The notes below the pieces were generated by a model. The model saw only the letters and a list, made by a program, of their open reading frames with translations. It did no database searches and was not told where the DNA came from. Positions 32,114 through 33,322 of a stretch of DNA of 33,322 nt are shown in pieces. The first letter of the stretch is position 1. Every line of letters begins with the position of its first letter. Location of the stretch: assembly GCA_013288145.1 (NCBI GenBank), contig JABDCJ010000029.1:1-33322 (forward strand), given 5' to 3'. The position numbers and the translations under genes were made by a program. The stretch is from Nitrososphaerota archaeon. Its GTDB lineage: Archaea; Thermoproteota; Nitrososphaeria; Nitrososphaerales; CADDZS01.

Positions 32114-32551
32114 TCATGACTTTTTCCTGAATGTGACTCGTTCATCGCCCTTATGCAAAACACGTTGACCCACCTCCTTCAGGGCTTCTAGATTATCTGT
32201 GACTTGAGCGAAAATATTTACGGGTTGGTTGTTCTGATGAAGCAACCCTCTCGACACAAAAATTCCATAAGCAATGTAAATCTGTTCATTGGGAAAAATG
32301 TAATCTTTGATTAGAAAGGCAAGTGTTCCAGGTGGGGTACCAGAAACCCTTTGATTTTCTGGTTGGATTGTTCCCAATATCCCTTTCGGGTTAGTCAAGA
32401 TGGCTTGACCGGACACAATGCTGTGATAGAACACTAGATCTACAGGCAAATGATTCCATATTGTTTCACAGGTATTCGGAGCTTCAGCATCCAAAAGTTC
32501 TGCCGTAAATAAACCGCCTTTCTCGAACTCTATTTCCATTATTCTACCCAT
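32114..32551 (-). CDS. DUF3830 family protein (cyclophilin-like fold)
   Basis: A 145-residue DUF3830 protein. 'EAPNTCETIWNHLPVD' followed by 'HSIVSGQAI', 'PPGTLAFLI' and 'IYIAYGIF' are family landmarks; the fold is cyclophilin-like and the reaction unknown. ATG at 32551 is used; the frame continues to a TTG at 32560, and a further ATG at 32539 begins 'MEIEFEKGG'. A minus-strand 'AGTTATATGA' centred about 31 nt upstream is a TATA candidate. It follows the acetamidase/formamidase on the same strand after a 284-bp gap. Confidence 0.85.
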   Translation of the reverse strand: MGRIMEIEFEKGGLFTAELLDAEAPNTCETIWNHLPVDLVFYHSIVSGQAILTNPKGILGTIQPENQRVSGTPPGTLAFLIKDYIFPNEQIYIAYGIFVSRGLLHQNNQPVNIFAQVTDNLEALKEVGQRVLHKGDERVTFRKKS

Positions 32552-32844
32552 AGTTTTCAACCAACTTCCAACTTGGGTTCATATAACTAGTTTGATATGA
32601 AGCCATATTATTGCCTTCACTTTCGAGTTTGGTACAAAGAGTTCTTGTGTAGATTGCAAGGTTGTTGAAAAATCTAGAACAGCTGTCGTCTGTGCGTGTC
32701 TCTTTTTGTTAATAGAATGGTGCTATTCCGAGACGTGATTTTTTTGTTTTTTTCAAGTGAATGACCTCTTTCCTGAAATTGCAATTAATCCCCGTATCTG
32801 GCACATTCATCATCTACGTCTAGTCTCTCAATTATTAGGTATTT

Positions 32845-33322
32845 TTACTTCGAAGAAATGTTGGTACGGCTTTTGTCACGGCGATAGAAAAGACTCTTCG
32901 GTATCATCGCGCCCGCCAAAACATGAGGGGAATCGACAACTTCGAACACTTTCAAATCTGCCGCGACACTTGCTAGCATATACGCCGAATCCTTGAGCAA
33001 ATTTTTCTCTGAGACTAGATATTGAATGAGATATTTTAGGGCCTTACGACAGGCTACGTCTATCGTCGTCGCAAACGCCGTAGTCGCGAAATGGGTCTCT
33101 GTCTCAAAGTAGGGTTCCTCCAAGATCTGACCGTTCTTTATTCCGAACTCGAGAGTCACTAAACCACTGGTCTCAACGGCTGTTACGCAAACCTCGCCGT
33201 CTCCCTGTGCAAGATGTGCATCACCGATGGAGAAAAGTGCGCCCTGATTGAAAATTGGAAGATAAAGTGTGCTTCCGACCGTTAGATACTTGATGTCCAG
33301 ATTTCCTCCATGACAACCTGGC
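32845..33322 (-). CDS. Acetamidase/formamidase, C-terminal part (runs off the window)
   Basis: The last 158 residues of an FmdA/AmdA-family amidase. Near the window edge 'CHGGNLDIKYLTVGSTLYLP' and 'FNQGALFSIGDAHLAQGDGE' are the family core; 'VTAVETSG' follows. The C-terminus ('YLIQYLVSEKNLLKDSAYML', then 'PHVLAGAMIPKSLF') is complete, with the stop at 32845. The family hydrolyses formamide, acetamide or similar short amides to ammonia and the acid. The N-terminal part lies beyond 33322. It strengthens the amide-nitrogen theme of the window. Confidence 0.9.
   Translation of the reverse strand, partial: PGCHGGNLDIKYLTVGSTLYLPIFNQGALFSIGDAHLAQGDGEVCVTAVETSGLVTLEFGIKNGQILEEPYFETETHFATTAFATTIDVACRKALKYLIQYLVSEKNLLKDSAYMLASVAADLKVFEVVDSPHVLAGAMIPKSLFYRRDKSRTNISSK

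Noticed and set aside
32739..32755. Strong T-run as a terminator
   Set aside because: No plus-strand gene ends before it, and for the minus-strand genes it would be an A-run, so it was left unassigned.
32757..32996. 79-codon plus-strand frame near the right end
   Set aside because: It largely overlaps the well-supported acetamidase/formamidase gene on the opposite strand and has no recognisable domain.
1..33322. CRISPR arrays, insertion sequences, integrases, tRNA-borne attachment sites
   Set aside because: No regularly spaced repeats, transposase or recombinase motifs, or tRNA genes were seen on either strand.

Overview
The window looks like chromosomal DNA of a mesophilic, aerobic, heterotrophic archaeon, most plausibly a soil- or sediment-type member of the Nitrososphaeria/Thaumarchaeota side. 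This is inferred from several features. Three solute-binding proteins have a short charged N-terminus, a hydrophobic stretch and a long Ser/Thr/Gln-rich tether. AT-rich TATA-like boxes lie about 26-28 nt before start codons, which implies leaderless mRNAs. TTG and GTG starts are frequent. There is a coenzyme-F420-dependent LLM oxidoreductase, and a Rieske oxygenase that implies use of O2. No rRNA, tRNA, CRISPR array, transposase or integrase was seen. The lineage assignment is only moderate confidence.

Layout. (1) 1-8.5 kb: an oligopeptide-type binding protein, then four paralogous M14 AstE/AspA-like deacylases around a DUF1028 Ntn-hydrolase-like protein, then a TIM-barrel amidohydrolase. Two of the four M14 proteins have lost zinc ligands. 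(2) 8.5-16.4 kb: a CocE/NonD S15 hydrolase, a HemL-like class III aminotransferase, a decayed Rieske fragment followed by an intact Rieske oxygenase alpha subunit, a sugar-phosphate isomerase/epimerase-like TIM barrel, and an FGD-like F420-dependent oxidoreductase. (3) 16.4-21.1 kb: two SDRs and the E1 beta and E1 alpha subunits of a 2-oxoacid/acetoin dehydrogenase on the minus strand, with a third SDR diverging from the E1 promoter. (4) 21.2-26 kb: a second binding protein, a structured palindrome-rich intergenic region, a ParB-type DNA-binding protein fused to an apparent SnoaL/NTF2-like domain, and a fourth SDR. (5) 26-33.3 kb: a cyclase/kynurenine-formamidase-like protein with a carboxymuconolactone-decarboxylase-like partner, a DegT-type aminotransferase, decayed fragments of a creatinase/M24 N-terminal domain, a third binding protein, a DUF3830 cyclophilin-like protein, and the C-terminal part of an acetamidase/formamidase that runs off the end.

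How it fits together. The content is dominated by hydrolases of amide, ester and acyl-amino-acid bonds, transaminases, oxidoreductases and extracellular binding proteins for peptide-like solutes. I read it as a catabolic scavenging island for small nitrogenous organics (inference). Paralog expansion (4 M14, 3 binding proteins, 4 SDRs) and at least two gene remnants point to duplication and decay. The most unusual items are the ParB-NTF2 fusion with its upstream 16-bp palindrome and the zinc-ligand-deficient M14 paralogs.
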